DNA of 64,000 nt from contig JAAYHD010000044.1 in NCBI GenBank assembly GCA_012735495.1, forward strand, positions 27,060-91,059, given 5' to 3'. Both the position numbers and the translations under genes were made by a program. This document shows positions 1 to 8,212 of this stretch, one piece after another. The notes beneath the pieces are model-generated. The model was not told where the DNA came from. It ran no database searches and saw nothing but the letters and a program-made list of their open reading frames with translations. Origin of the DNA: Clostridiales bacterium (lineage in GTDB: Bacteria > Bacillota > Clostridia > Lachnospirales > Lachnospiraceae). The number at the start of each line of letters is the position of its first letter. Position 1 is the first letter of the stretch.

Positions 1-356
1 TCAGCTATGCTTTTCGGCGTGGTGAATTTAAGCTTTTCCTTATGTACTTCCTTTGACATTCTCTTTGTCAGTTCCGTAAGGCACACCAGCTCGATGGCCT
101 TCACCCTGCCGATTCCGGGTATCTGCCTTAATTCCTTTAATGTCAGGTAGTTAAGTCCTTTAAGTCCCGGAAAGCTGCTTGAGTAATTGAGTACATTCAC
201 CGCCAGATCAATGGCTCTTAGGTTCTTCGTCCCGGATCTCAGGATTACCGCCAAAAGCTCCGCGTCCGACAGGCTTCCGGGACCGTACATCTCACATTTT
301 TCATATGGCCTTTCGGACACCGGGAGTTCCTTTACCGTCAAATGATTGTTTTTCAA
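1..356 (-). CDS. radC: DNA repair protein RadC, 5' part (cut by window edge)
   Basis: This is the N-terminal 118 codons of a RadC/UPF0758 protein; the C-terminal JAB/MPN metalloprotease-like domain lies beyond base 1. The translation shows the typical opening (LPVSERPYEKCEMYGPGSLS), then DAELLAVILRSGTKN and a helix-hairpin-helix (LKELRQIPGIGRVKAIELV). No ATG fits; the reading starts at a TTG (354-356) behind GGAGGA at 361-366, and a second TTG at 340-342 is possible. RadC is widespread, but its cellular role is not settled despite the historical repair name. In many Clostridia it sits beside maf and mreBCD, which may follow to the left. The DUF4321 gene lies just upstream. Confidence 0.9.
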   Translation of the reverse strand, partial: MKNNHLTVKELPVSERPYEKCEMYGPGSLSDAELLAVILRSGTKNLRAIDLAVNVLNYSSSFPGLKGLNYLTLKELRQIPGIGRVKAIELVCLTELTKRMSKEVHKEKLKFTTPKSIA

Positions 357-411
357 AGCATCCTCCTTCTTCTCTCTCCAAGAAACCGGCAGGACCGCTT
401 TAAAATGAATG

Positions 412-687
412 CTAGATCTTTTTATATACAAATATTGATGCCAAAGCAAACAGTACGCTGGCCACCGTTATCTTGACCTTTATGCCGAAATGCACCGCCA
501 CAGCGCCAAGATCAAGGCTTACTACATTGCTGCCGTCAGCTTTTCCAATGGAAAAATCAATGCCGTAATTAAGCCAGGATAAGAAATCGACCTCCCTTAC
601 CAGATGTCCCACAAAGCTGCCCAACACTATTCCAGCAAGGATCAGCAGAAATAGAGCCCATTTGTTTTTACCAACATTTCTGGCCAT
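412..687 (-). CDS. DUF4321 family small membrane protein
   Basis: This 91-residue protein has two predicted membrane segments, about residues 10-30 and 71-88. Between them is a short extracytoplasmic loop with the conserved-looking stretch SLDLGAVAVHFGIKVKITV, and it ends in a basic tail. Size, topology and position next to radC match DUF4321, a small family found in Clostridia whose function is unknown. The start ATG at 685-687 is preceded by AAGGAG with good spacing. It is probably co-transcribed with radC, as the two genes are 55 bases apart on the same strand. No enzymatic motif is visible. Confidence 0.75.
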   Translation of the reverse strand: MARNVGKNKWALFLLILAGIVLGSFVGHLVREVDFLSWLNYGIDFSIGKADGSNVVSLDLGAVAVHFGIKVKITVASVLFALASIFVYKKI

Positions 688-798
688 AAAAATGCTCCTT
701 ATTATGTAAAATTATTAGCTTAATTTTAACATAAAATAATTTGATTGTATACAGTAATAAAGTAACTAAGGCGCAACTTATGTCAAATTATCTGTTGG

Positions 799-2088
799 TC
801 AAAGGCTTACCAGTCCCTTTTCATAAAGCCTTTGCAGGGACTTTAAAATGCCGTATTTAGCGTGATGCCAGGTAAGTCCGCCCTGGAAGAAAACCGTGTA
901 CGGCGGCTTTATCGGGGCATCGGCCGAAAGCTCGATGGATGAGCCCTGGACAAAGGCGCCGGCTGCCATTATGACATCACAGTTATATCCAGGCATGGCC
1001 CAGGGAACAGGCGCAACAAAGCTGTCCACGGGAGCTGCCGCCTGGATGCCCTCACAAAACGCTATAACGGCTTCCTTGCTTCCTAATGTAACGGCCTGGA
1101 TGATATCATACCTATCGTCAAATGAGCCGGGACGGACGCTGAATCCGAAATTCTCGTACAGCCTGGCGGCAAATATGGCTCCTTTAAGGGCACCGGATAC
1201 AACCTGGGGCGCCAAAAACAAGCCCTGATAAAGGCTTTGGTTTAATCCCAGCGTTGCCCCAACTTCTTTGCCAAGGCCCGGAGCAGTAAGCCGGCAGGCG
1301 GCATTGTCCACATATTCGGTTTTACCTGTTATATATCCTCCTATAGGCGCAAGCCCGCCGCCCGGATTCTTAATGAGGGAGCCTACGCAAAGGTCGGCGC
1401 CGAAATCGGTAGGCTCGATGGTTTCAACGAACTCCCCGTAGCAGTTGTCAACCATGCATACCAGGTCGGGCTTGATATCCTTCATAAATGAAATCAGTTC
1501 ACCAATCTGCTCCACCGACAATGTGGGCCTGTCCGCATATCCCTTAGACCTTTGGATAGTAACCATCCTGGTTTTCGGGCCGATGGCTTTCCTTATGCCG
1601 TCATAATCAATGCTTCCGTCAGGCAATAAATCAACCTGTTTATAGGTAATGCCGTACTCGGCAAGAGAACCTCTGGTTTTCTTTATGCCTATAACGCCCT
1701 CCAGGGTGTCATAGGGCTTTCCCACGGGGGATAAAAGCTCGTCCCCGGGCTTTAAGTTGCCGAACAGGGCGACGGTCAGCGCATGGGTGCCGCTGATAAG
1801 CTGGGGCCTTACCAGGGCGTCCTCAGCATGAAAAACATCGGCATATACCCTTTCCAAAGTATCCCTGCCGATATCGTTATAGCCGTACCCGGTTGTTGCG
1901 GCAAAATGAACGTCACTGACCCGGTTGTCCTGCATGGCCTTCAGTATTTTAAGCTGGTTATACTCTGCGGTTTTATCTATGGCCCGGAACCTGTCCTTAA
2001 GGTCTTCTTCTATTTTATAGCCAAGCTCAGCTAATTTCGGGTCAATGCCCATTTCAGAATAAAATGAGTTCAAATCAGATGCAATCAC
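799..2088 (-). CDS. PLP-dependent methionine gamma-lyase family protein (YnbB-like)
   Basis: The 429-residue protein belongs to the aluminium-resistance/YnbB branch of fold-type I PLP enzymes. It has the family's RPQLISGTHALTVALFGNLKPGDE block (about residues 95-118), VDNCYGEFVE for the cofactor aspartate, and a GSLIKNPGGG motif carrying the likely Schiff-base lysine. Substrate and reaction are not established for most members; the database name methionine gamma-lyase is by distant homology. The start is GTG (2086-2088) behind GGAGG at 2096-2100. In Bacillus and many Clostridia this gene sits close to miaA and hfq, as here, but hfq is absent from the 80-base gap to miaA. Confidence 0.85.
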   Translation of the reverse strand: MIASDLNSFYSEMGIDPKLAELGYKIEEDLKDRFRAIDKTAEYNQLKILKAMQDNRVSDVHFAATTGYGYNDIGRDTLERVYADVFHAEDALVRPQLISGTHALTVALFGNLKPGDELLSPVGKPYDTLEGVIGIKKTRGSLAEYGITYKQVDLLPDGSIDYDGIRKAIGPKTRMVTIQRSKGYADRPTLSVEQIGELISFMKDIKPDLVCMVDNCYGEFVETIEPTDFGADLCVGSLIKNPGGGLAPIGGYITGKTEYVDNAACRLTAPGLGKEVGATLGLNQSLYQGLFLAPQVVSGALKGAIFAARLYENFGFSVRPGSFDDRYDIIQAVTLGSKEAVIAFCEGIQAAAPVDSFVAPVPWAMPGYNCDVIMAAGAFVQGSSIELSADAPIKPPYTVFFQGGLTWHHAKYGILKSLQRLYEKGLVSL

Positions 2089-2168
2089 TTATAATCCTCC
2101 AAACCGGTCAAAGTAAATTATCCTTCGTTACTTAATGAATACAGCATAAAACTGCAAAATACCGAAGG

Positions 2169-3107
2169 CTATAATATCTGCCTTATCTCTTTCAGCATGT
2201 AATTTATGATTTCTTCGTCATTTGAATAGCTGTCCTTGTCTATCCAGATAACGTCCTTTTCACGCTTAAACCAGGTAATCTGCCTTTTTGCGTAATGCCT
2301 GGTATCTCTTTTTATAATTTCTATTGCCTCGTCCAGGGTGCGGTTTCCTTCAAGATATTCGATGATTTCCTTATAACCCAGGCCCTGCATGGAGACCATG
2401 TCCTTTGTGTACCCCATGTCCATGAGCCTTTTTACCTCTTCGACAAGACCCTTTTCTATCATTATGTCCACTCTTTTGTTGATATTTTCATAAAGCTTTT
2501 CCCTGTCCGTATTCAGTACAAAGTATTTATACGCGTAAGGGGATTCCTTTTGCCTCTGCTCTCTGTTGTGGGCTGATATGGGCTTGCCTGTAAGCCGTAT
2601 ATATTCCAGGGCGCGGATTACCCGCTTTATATTATGGGGATGTATTGCTTCCGCGCTTTCAGGGTCCACCGTCTTAAGCAGGAAATGGATGTATTGCGAA
2701 CCCTTGATTGAGGCAATCTGCTCAAGCTCATTCCTGAATTCAATATCGGTCTCGCTTTCATCAAAGTCAATATCGTATAATACGGCCTGGATGTAGAATC
2801 CGGTTCCGCCTGTGAGTATGGGGGTTTTATTCCTTTGATGGATTTGTTCAATGTATCTTTTGGCATACTGCTTGAATATGAAAACATTAAAATCCTCATG
2901 GGGCTCGAATTCATCTATCAGGTAGTGCGGAACTCCGTCCATTTCATCCCGTGTGATTTTGGCGGTTCCGATATCCATGTATTTGTAAACCTGCATGGAA
3001 TCGGCGGAAATAATCTCCCCGTCCACAGCCTTGGCAAGCTTTATTGACAAGGCTGTCTTTCCGACCGATGTTGGACCTGTTAAAATTATCAACGGTTTTT
3101 TGTTCAT
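2169..3107 (-). CDS. miaA: tRNA dimethylallyltransferase MiaA
   Basis: MiaA transfers the dimethylallyl group from DMAPP to N6 of A37 in tRNAs reading UNN codons. The 312-residue product has the P-loop GPTSVGKTALS at residues 11-21, the DSMQVYKYMDIGTAK substrate block, GGTGFYIQA, and the C-terminal QGLGYKEI and TRHYAKRQITWFKR signatures; length is normal. Its ATG overlaps the mutL stop codon as ATGA, which points to translational coupling. The mutS-mutL-miaA order is typical of Firmicutes. The prenyl donor would come from the MEP pathway, whose last enzyme (IspH) is encoded further right. Confidence 0.97.
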   Translation of the reverse strand: MNKKPLIILTGPTSVGKTALSIKLAKAVDGEIISADSMQVYKYMDIGTAKITRDEMDGVPHYLIDEFEPHEDFNVFIFKQYAKRYIEQIHQRNKTPILTGGTGFYIQAVLYDIDFDESETDIEFRNELEQIASIKGSQYIHFLLKTVDPESAEAIHPHNIKRVIRALEYIRLTGKPISAHNREQRQKESPYAYKYFVLNTDREKLYENINKRVDIMIEKGLVEEVKRLMDMGYTKDMVSMQGLGYKEIIEYLEGNRTLDEAIEIIKRDTRHYAKRQITWFKREKDVIWIDKDSYSNDEEIINYMLKEIRQIL

Positions 3108-4975
3108 AGTACCCTCTTAAACTTCTTTTCAAGCTCGTACTGACTGATTGATATGATAACCGGCCTGCCGTGCGGGCAGTGATAAGGATTTTCCAGCGTC
3201 ATCAATTCCTTTATCAGGGCTGCCGCTTCCTCCGTTGAAAATGAATGGTTTGCCTTTACCGCCGCCTTGCAGGCCATGGACGCGGTCTTTTCCAATATGG
3301 ACTCAGGATTCGGTTTACGGACGGTCACCTCTTGGGTAAGCTCATCAACAAACTCCAGGAACAGTTCCTTGTCCGTAAGGCCGTACAAGTCAGCTGGAAC
3401 GGCTCTTAAGGAATATTCGTTTCCTCCGAAATGCTCGATTTCATACCCGATTTTTCGCAGGATGTCCATATTATCATTAACCGCCTGCTGTTCCTTCAGG
3501 GACAGCGTCAAAACAACAGGCGGCAGCAGTATCTGGGATGAATGCCTGTCTTCCTTTGCGGCCGATACTATCCTTTCGTATAATACCTTCTCATGAGCCG
3601 CATGCTGGTCTATGATATAAAGCTCCTTGTTGTATTCAACAAGCCAGTAAGTGGAGAAAACCTGTCCGATTATCCTGTGGCTTGCCAGCGCCTGCCTTGA
3701 TATGAAAGAGCCTTCACCGGTTACTTTGCCGTCCTTTTCCGGGAACAGCTCAATCTGTTCCATTACCTTTGGCTGTGACGCATTATCATCATACAGGGTA
3801 TCCTTTTCTATTTCCGCTGCGTCATTGCTTTTCAGCTCACCGGCAATTGTCTCCAGCGCCTTGAGCTGATTCATACGGTTTTTCTCAAAGGGCTCGGGGA
3901 GTTTTACGGTATAACCGGTATTTGACGCGGTTTTTTTGCCGTCGTTTTCCTTATGCTCATTTGAAAGGATTACCTTCGGTATCAGCTCTTTTTGGGATAA
4001 GGCGTCTTTTACCAGGGTATACGTCATTTCGTATACCTGGTCTTGGTTGTTCAGCTTAAGCTCAAGCTTTTGCGGGTGCACATTCACATCAAGCAATGAC
4101 GGTGTTATCTCGAAATAAAGCGACGTGAAGGGATATTTGTTCTGCATAAGGTATGGCCTGTATGCGTCTTCAATAGCCTTTACTATAATGCCGTTTCTGA
4201 TATATCTGCCATTTATGAAGTAATTCTCATGGCTGCGGCTGCCCCTGCTTATTGCGGGCTTTCCGATATAACCCTTGATTTTGACATCATTTGCGGCATG
4301 CTCCGCATATATTAATTCCCTTACTATGTCTTTTCCGTAAATGCTGTAAAGAATGTCTTTTACATTGCCAGTACCTGAAGACTGGAGCTTCAGATTGCCG
4401 TTTACAATAAACCTGAAGGACACCTCCGGATGGGATACCATGAGGCGTTCAACCAAGTCGCTTACATAACCTGCTTCAGTTGCCGCGGTCTTTAGAAACT
4501 TCCGCCTTGCGGGAGTATTGTAGAATAAATTCCTTACAATAATTGTGGTGCCGGAAGGACAGCCGATTTCTTCAATATATTTTTCTTCTCCACCTTCGAT
4601 TATATACCGGTAGCCGTTTAAGGATGAGGGCTCCTTTGTTATAAGCTCGACCTGGGATACCGCGGCTATGCTTGACAAGGCCTCACCGCGAAAGCCCAGG
4701 CTTTTGATGCTGAATAAATCGGCGGCGGAGCTTATCTTGCTGGTCGCATGGCGCATAAATGCCGTGGGAATATCATCCCTGGCTATTCCCGAGCCGTTAT
4801 CGGTTACCCTTATAAGGCTTAACCCGCCTTCTTTTATTTCGACGGTTACGGCGGAAGCCCCGGCGTCCAGGGAGTTTTCAACCAACTCCTTAACGACCGC
4901 GCTTGGCCTTTCCACCACTTCCCCGGCGGCTATCTGGTTTATTGTATTTTCGTCCAGTATGTGTATTGACGGCAT
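3104..4975 (-). CDS. mutL: DNA mismatch repair protein MutL
   Basis: The 623-residue MutL has the GHKL ATPase N-terminus (VVKELVENSLDAGAS, DNGSGI, HATSKI, GFRGEALSS) and a variable linker of roughly residues 335-430. The C-terminal domain carries the latent endonuclease motif DQHAAHEKVLYE near residue 455 and the zinc-site motif CPHGRP near the end. That motif marks the nicking type of MutL, as expected in bacteria without MutH; no mutH is present here. MutL couples mismatch recognition by MutS to strand incision. It lies 43 bases downstream of mutS and overlaps miaA by four bases, so the three genes form one operon. Confidence 0.97.
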   Translation of the reverse strand: MPSIHILDENTINQIAAGEVVERPSAVVKELVENSLDAGASAVTVEIKEGGLSLIRVTDNGSGIARDDIPTAFMRHATSKISSAADLFSIKSLGFRGEALSSIAAVSQVELITKEPSSLNGYRYIIEGGEEKYIEEIGCPSGTTIIVRNLFYNTPARRKFLKTAATEAGYVSDLVERLMVSHPEVSFRFIVNGNLKLQSSGTGNVKDILYSIYGKDIVRELIYAEHAANDVKIKGYIGKPAISRGSRSHENYFINGRYIRNGIIVKAIEDAYRPYLMQNKYPFTSLYFEITPSLLDVNVHPQKLELKLNNQDQVYEMTYTLVKDALSQKELIPKVILSNEHKENDGKKTASNTGYTVKLPEPFEKNRMNQLKALETIAGELKSNDAAEIEKDTLYDDNASQPKVMEQIELFPEKDGKVTGEGSFISRQALASHRIIGQVFSTYWLVEYNKELYIIDQHAAHEKVLYERIVSAAKEDRHSSQILLPPVVLTLSLKEQQAVNDNMDILRKIGYEIEHFGGNEYSLRAVPADLYGLTDKELFLEFVDELTQEVTVRKPNPESILEKTASMACKAAVKANHSFSTEEAAALIKELMTLENPYHCPHGRPVIISISQYELEKKFKRVL

Positions 4976-5018
4976 GGTTTCGCCCCTTCATGACAATGTA
5001 TTATTGATATAGGTTTTT

Positions 5019-7673
5019 CTATATCCTGTCTTTAATCTTCTTTTGCAGTTGGTAAAGCTTGTTCAGTGCATCCAATGGCGTAAGCATTGTAATATCCATT
5101 TCCCTGATTTCAGTAATAATATCCTCGTTTCCCAGGAATGAGAACAGGGAAAGCTGTTCTGCAAATGTAGAACCATCTGCAGGGCTGCCTTTTTTGTCAA
5201 CCGGCTTTGATTCTACAAATGTAGAAAGCGCCTTGGCTTTCACGGTGATATCGTTATCGCTTAGCTTTTCGGCTATCTGGTTGGCGCGCTTAATTACGGA
5301 TTCCGGGACACCGGCAAGCTTGGCAACCTGTATGCCGTAGCTTTTATCGGCGCTTCCCTTGACGATCTTTCTAAGGAATATTATATCGTCACCCTGTTCC
5401 TTTACAGCTATGCGGTAGTTATTGACACCCTCAAGCTTGCCTTCCAGCTCGCTGAGTTCATGGTAATGGGTTGCGAAGAGGGTTTTGGCTCCAAGCAGGG
5501 ATTTGTTGCTTATATGCTCTATTACCGCCCATGCTATGGAAAGACCGTCAAATGTGCTGGTTCCCCTGCCAATCTCATCCAGTATGAGCAGGCTGTTTTT
5601 CGTCGCGTTTCTAAGAATATTGGCAACCTCGGTCATTTCAACCATGAAGGTGCTTTGCCCGCCGGAAAGGTCGTCGGATGCTCCAACTCTTGTGAAAATC
5701 CTGTCCACAATGCCAATATCCGCGCTTTCCGCAGGAACAAAGCTTCCTATCTGGGCCATAAGGACAATCAACGCTGTCTGCCTCATATAGGTTGATTTTC
5801 CGGCCATGTTCGGGCCGGTTATTATGGATACACGGTTGGCTTCATTGTCAAGATACGTGTCATTGGCAACGAACATATCATTTGTGATTGTTCTTTCAAC
5901 CACGGGATGTCGGCCGCTTTTAATTACTATCCTGCCCTCCGTGTTTATATCCGGACATACGTAGTTGTTTCTTTCCGCCACCAAGGCCAGTGAAGCAAAC
6001 ACATCAAGCTTGGCCACGGCTTTTGCGGTCTGCTGAATCCGCTTTACCTCAAGTCCGATCCGGTCCCGGATCTCGCAGAACAAATCATACTCCAGGGAAA
6101 ACAGCTTGTCCTCGGCGCCAAGGATTATATCTTCCAGTTCCTTGAGCTTTTCCGTGGTATATCGCTCAGCGTTGGCCAGGGTCTGTTTTCTTATCCAGTC
6201 CTTTGGCACGAGATTCTTATAAGAATTGGTTACCTCCAGATAATAACCGAAGACCCGGTTGAACCTTACTCTGAGGTTCTTTATTCCGGTTGATTCCCTC
6301 TCCCTGTTTTCAAGCTCCATGAGCCAATCCTTGCCTTCGGTCTTGGCCCTTCTTAAGCGGTCGACCTCTTCACTATATCCATCCTTTATAATGCCGCCTT
6401 CCTTAATATTAACCGGAGGATCGTCATTAATGGAGTTGCTTATAAGCTCATATAAATCGGACAAATCGTCCAACTCGTCATAAATTTCTTTTATAAGCCT
6501 GCAGTCCATATGCCGGATAAGGAACTTGATATGCGGAAGCATTTCCAGGGAGTTTTTAAATGCGATCAAATCCCTGGGGTTGGCGCTTTTATAGCTTATC
6601 TTGCCCATAAGCCTTTCCAAATCATATATCGAACCGAGATATTCCCGGATTTCTTCCCTCGTAATCATGTTTTCCTTGAGCATTTTTACGGCATCCAGCC
6701 GTTGCGTTATCATTGCATAATCAATCAAAGGCTGTTCAAGCCAGCTTCGAAGCAGCCTGGCACCCATGGCGGTTTTAGTCTTGTCAAGAACCCACAGCAG
6801 GGAGCCTCTTTTTTGCTTGTCCCGTATTGTCTCGGTAAGCTCAAGATTTCGTATGGTGGTACTGTCAAGAAGCATGTACCTGTCATAAGTATACGGCGTA
6901 ATCTTTATTATATGGGTTAATGCGGTTTTTTGGGTTTCCCTCAGGAAGAGCATTATGCTTCCCGCGGCGATTGTGCCGATCGTATAATCTTTGAGCCCAA
7001 TACCGTCAAGATTCCCAACCTTAAAATGCTCCATCAAAGCCCTGACACACAACGTGTCGTCAAAATACCAGGGCTCCAGGGGAGATATTGCAATATTGTA
7101 TGCGGACCTTAATGCTTCAACATCTATGCCGGAAACCAGGAACGAATCGTTGCAGATGATTTCCGAGGGCGACCATTTATAAATCTCGTCCAGCAGCCTG
7201 CGGTCCTCGTCTATTTCAGTAACATAATAATCACCGGTAGTAACGTCGACTATCGAGATTCCGTATGTGTCAACCGTATGCACGATGCTCATAAGATAGT
7301 TGTTCCTTGTTTCATCCAGTGCCTGGGTATTGAGATTCGTGCCCGGGCTTACAATTCTGATTACATCTCTTTTTACCAGGCCCTTGGCCAGCTTAGGGTC
7401 CTCCACCTGTTCGCAGATGGCTACGCGGTACCCGCGGGAAATCAGCTTGCTGAGATAATTGTCAACAGCATGATAAGGCACTCCGCACATGGGTGCCCGT
7501 TCGTCATTGCCGATATTTTTGCCGGTAAGAGCTATCTCCAGTTCCTTAGAGCATATTTTCGCATCCTCAAAAAACATTTCGTAAAAGTCTCCCAAGCGGT
7601 AAAACAGGATGCAGTCTTTATATTGCTCTTTTATCTCCATATATTGCTGCATTAATGGGGTCAGGTTTGTCAT
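5019..7673 (-). CDS. mutS: DNA mismatch repair protein MutS
   Basis: This is a full-length MutS of 884 residues. The N-terminal mismatch-binding domain shows the CILFYRLGDFYEMFFEDA segment, which includes the conserved Phe-x-Glu wedge, followed by connector, lever and clamp regions. The C-terminal ABC-type ATPase has GPNMAGKSTYMRQ (Walker A), DEIGRGTSTFDG (Walker B) and THYHEL. It recognises base mismatches and small loops and recruits MutL. It is the first gene of a mutS-mutL-miaA unit, 31 bases downstream of rnhA on the same strand. Confidence 0.98.
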   Translation of the reverse strand: MTNLTPLMQQYMEIKEQYKDCILFYRLGDFYEMFFEDAKICSKELEIALTGKNIGNDERAPMCGVPYHAVDNYLSKLISRGYRVAICEQVEDPKLAKGLVKRDVIRIVSPGTNLNTQALDETRNNYLMSIVHTVDTYGISIVDVTTGDYYVTEIDEDRRLLDEIYKWSPSEIICNDSFLVSGIDVEALRSAYNIAISPLEPWYFDDTLCVRALMEHFKVGNLDGIGLKDYTIGTIAAGSIMLFLRETQKTALTHIIKITPYTYDRYMLLDSTTIRNLELTETIRDKQKRGSLLWVLDKTKTAMGARLLRSWLEQPLIDYAMITQRLDAVKMLKENMITREEIREYLGSIYDLERLMGKISYKSANPRDLIAFKNSLEMLPHIKFLIRHMDCRLIKEIYDELDDLSDLYELISNSINDDPPVNIKEGGIIKDGYSEEVDRLRRAKTEGKDWLMELENRERESTGIKNLRVRFNRVFGYYLEVTNSYKNLVPKDWIRKQTLANAERYTTEKLKELEDIILGAEDKLFSLEYDLFCEIRDRIGLEVKRIQQTAKAVAKLDVFASLALVAERNNYVCPDINTEGRIVIKSGRHPVVERTITNDMFVANDTYLDNEANRVSIITGPNMAGKSTYMRQTALIVLMAQIGSFVPAESADIGIVDRIFTRVGASDDLSGGQSTFMVEMTEVANILRNATKNSLLILDEIGRGTSTFDGLSIAWAVIEHISNKSLLGAKTLFATHYHELSELEGKLEGVNNYRIAVKEQGDDIIFLRKIVKGSADKSYGIQVAKLAGVPESVIKRANQIAEKLSDNDITVKAKALSTFVESKPVDKKGSPADGSTFAEQLSLFSFLGNEDIITEIREMDITMLTPLDALNKLYQLQKKIKDRI

Positions 7674-7704
7674 TGCCGTTATGTCCTTTCGTATGTATCT
7701 TGTA

Positions 7705-8190
7705 TTACGTATCGTAGGTTATGTCATCCAAAAGGTTTTCTCCGTCGGCCGCAGAGGTAGCCAGCTTGTCACAGCGTTCATTCTGCGGATGCCCGTCATG
7801 GCCTCTCACCCATACAAATTCAACCTCATGGGGTTCCATGGCCTTGAGCAGGCGCTTCCAAAGGTCTACATTCTTAACCGGCTGGTTCTGCCCTCTTTTC
7901 CAGCCCTTCTTTATCCATTCATCCAGCCAGTGCTCGGTAAAAGCCTTGACCAGATACTGCGAGTCGGAGTACAAGGTTACCCGGCAAGGCCTGGTAAGAG
8001 CTTCAAGCCCAACGATGGCCGCCATAAGCTCCATCCGGTTGTTGGTGGTTTTCCTGTATCCGCCGCTGTATTCCCTGACATGCAGGACGCCCTTTGAGTC
8101 AACATATTCGATAATAGTACCGTATCCGCCGGGACCCTCGGGATTGCCCCTGGCCGCCCCATCCGTGTATATGTTTACTTTCGCAAGCAT
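7705..8190 (-). CDS. rnhA: Ribonuclease HI
   Basis: RNase HI cuts the RNA strand of RNA-DNA hybrids. The 161-residue protein contains the four acidic active-site residues in their usual contexts: IYTDGAARGNPGG-like start, NRMELMA, LYSDSQYLV and the C-terminal NERCDKLA, plus the VRGHDGHP handle. The start is placed at the ATG at 8188-8190, four bases from AGGAGG (8195-8200); a longer reading to 8235 lacks a ribosome binding site and would overlap the upstream gene. It lies between the membrane MutS-like gene and mutS in one strand run. A separate RNase HII is encoded near 20 kb. Confidence 0.95.
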   Translation of the reverse strand: MLAKVNIYTDGAARGNPEGPGGYGTIIEYVDSKGVLHVREYSGGYRKTTNNRMELMAAIVGLEALTRPCRVTLYSDSQYLVKAFTEHWLDEWIKKGWKRGQNQPVKNVDLWKRLLKAMEPHEVEFVWVRGHDGHPQNERCDKLATSAADGENLLDDITYDT

Positions 8191-8212
8191 GATGCCTCCT
8201 GATAAGCGTTTA

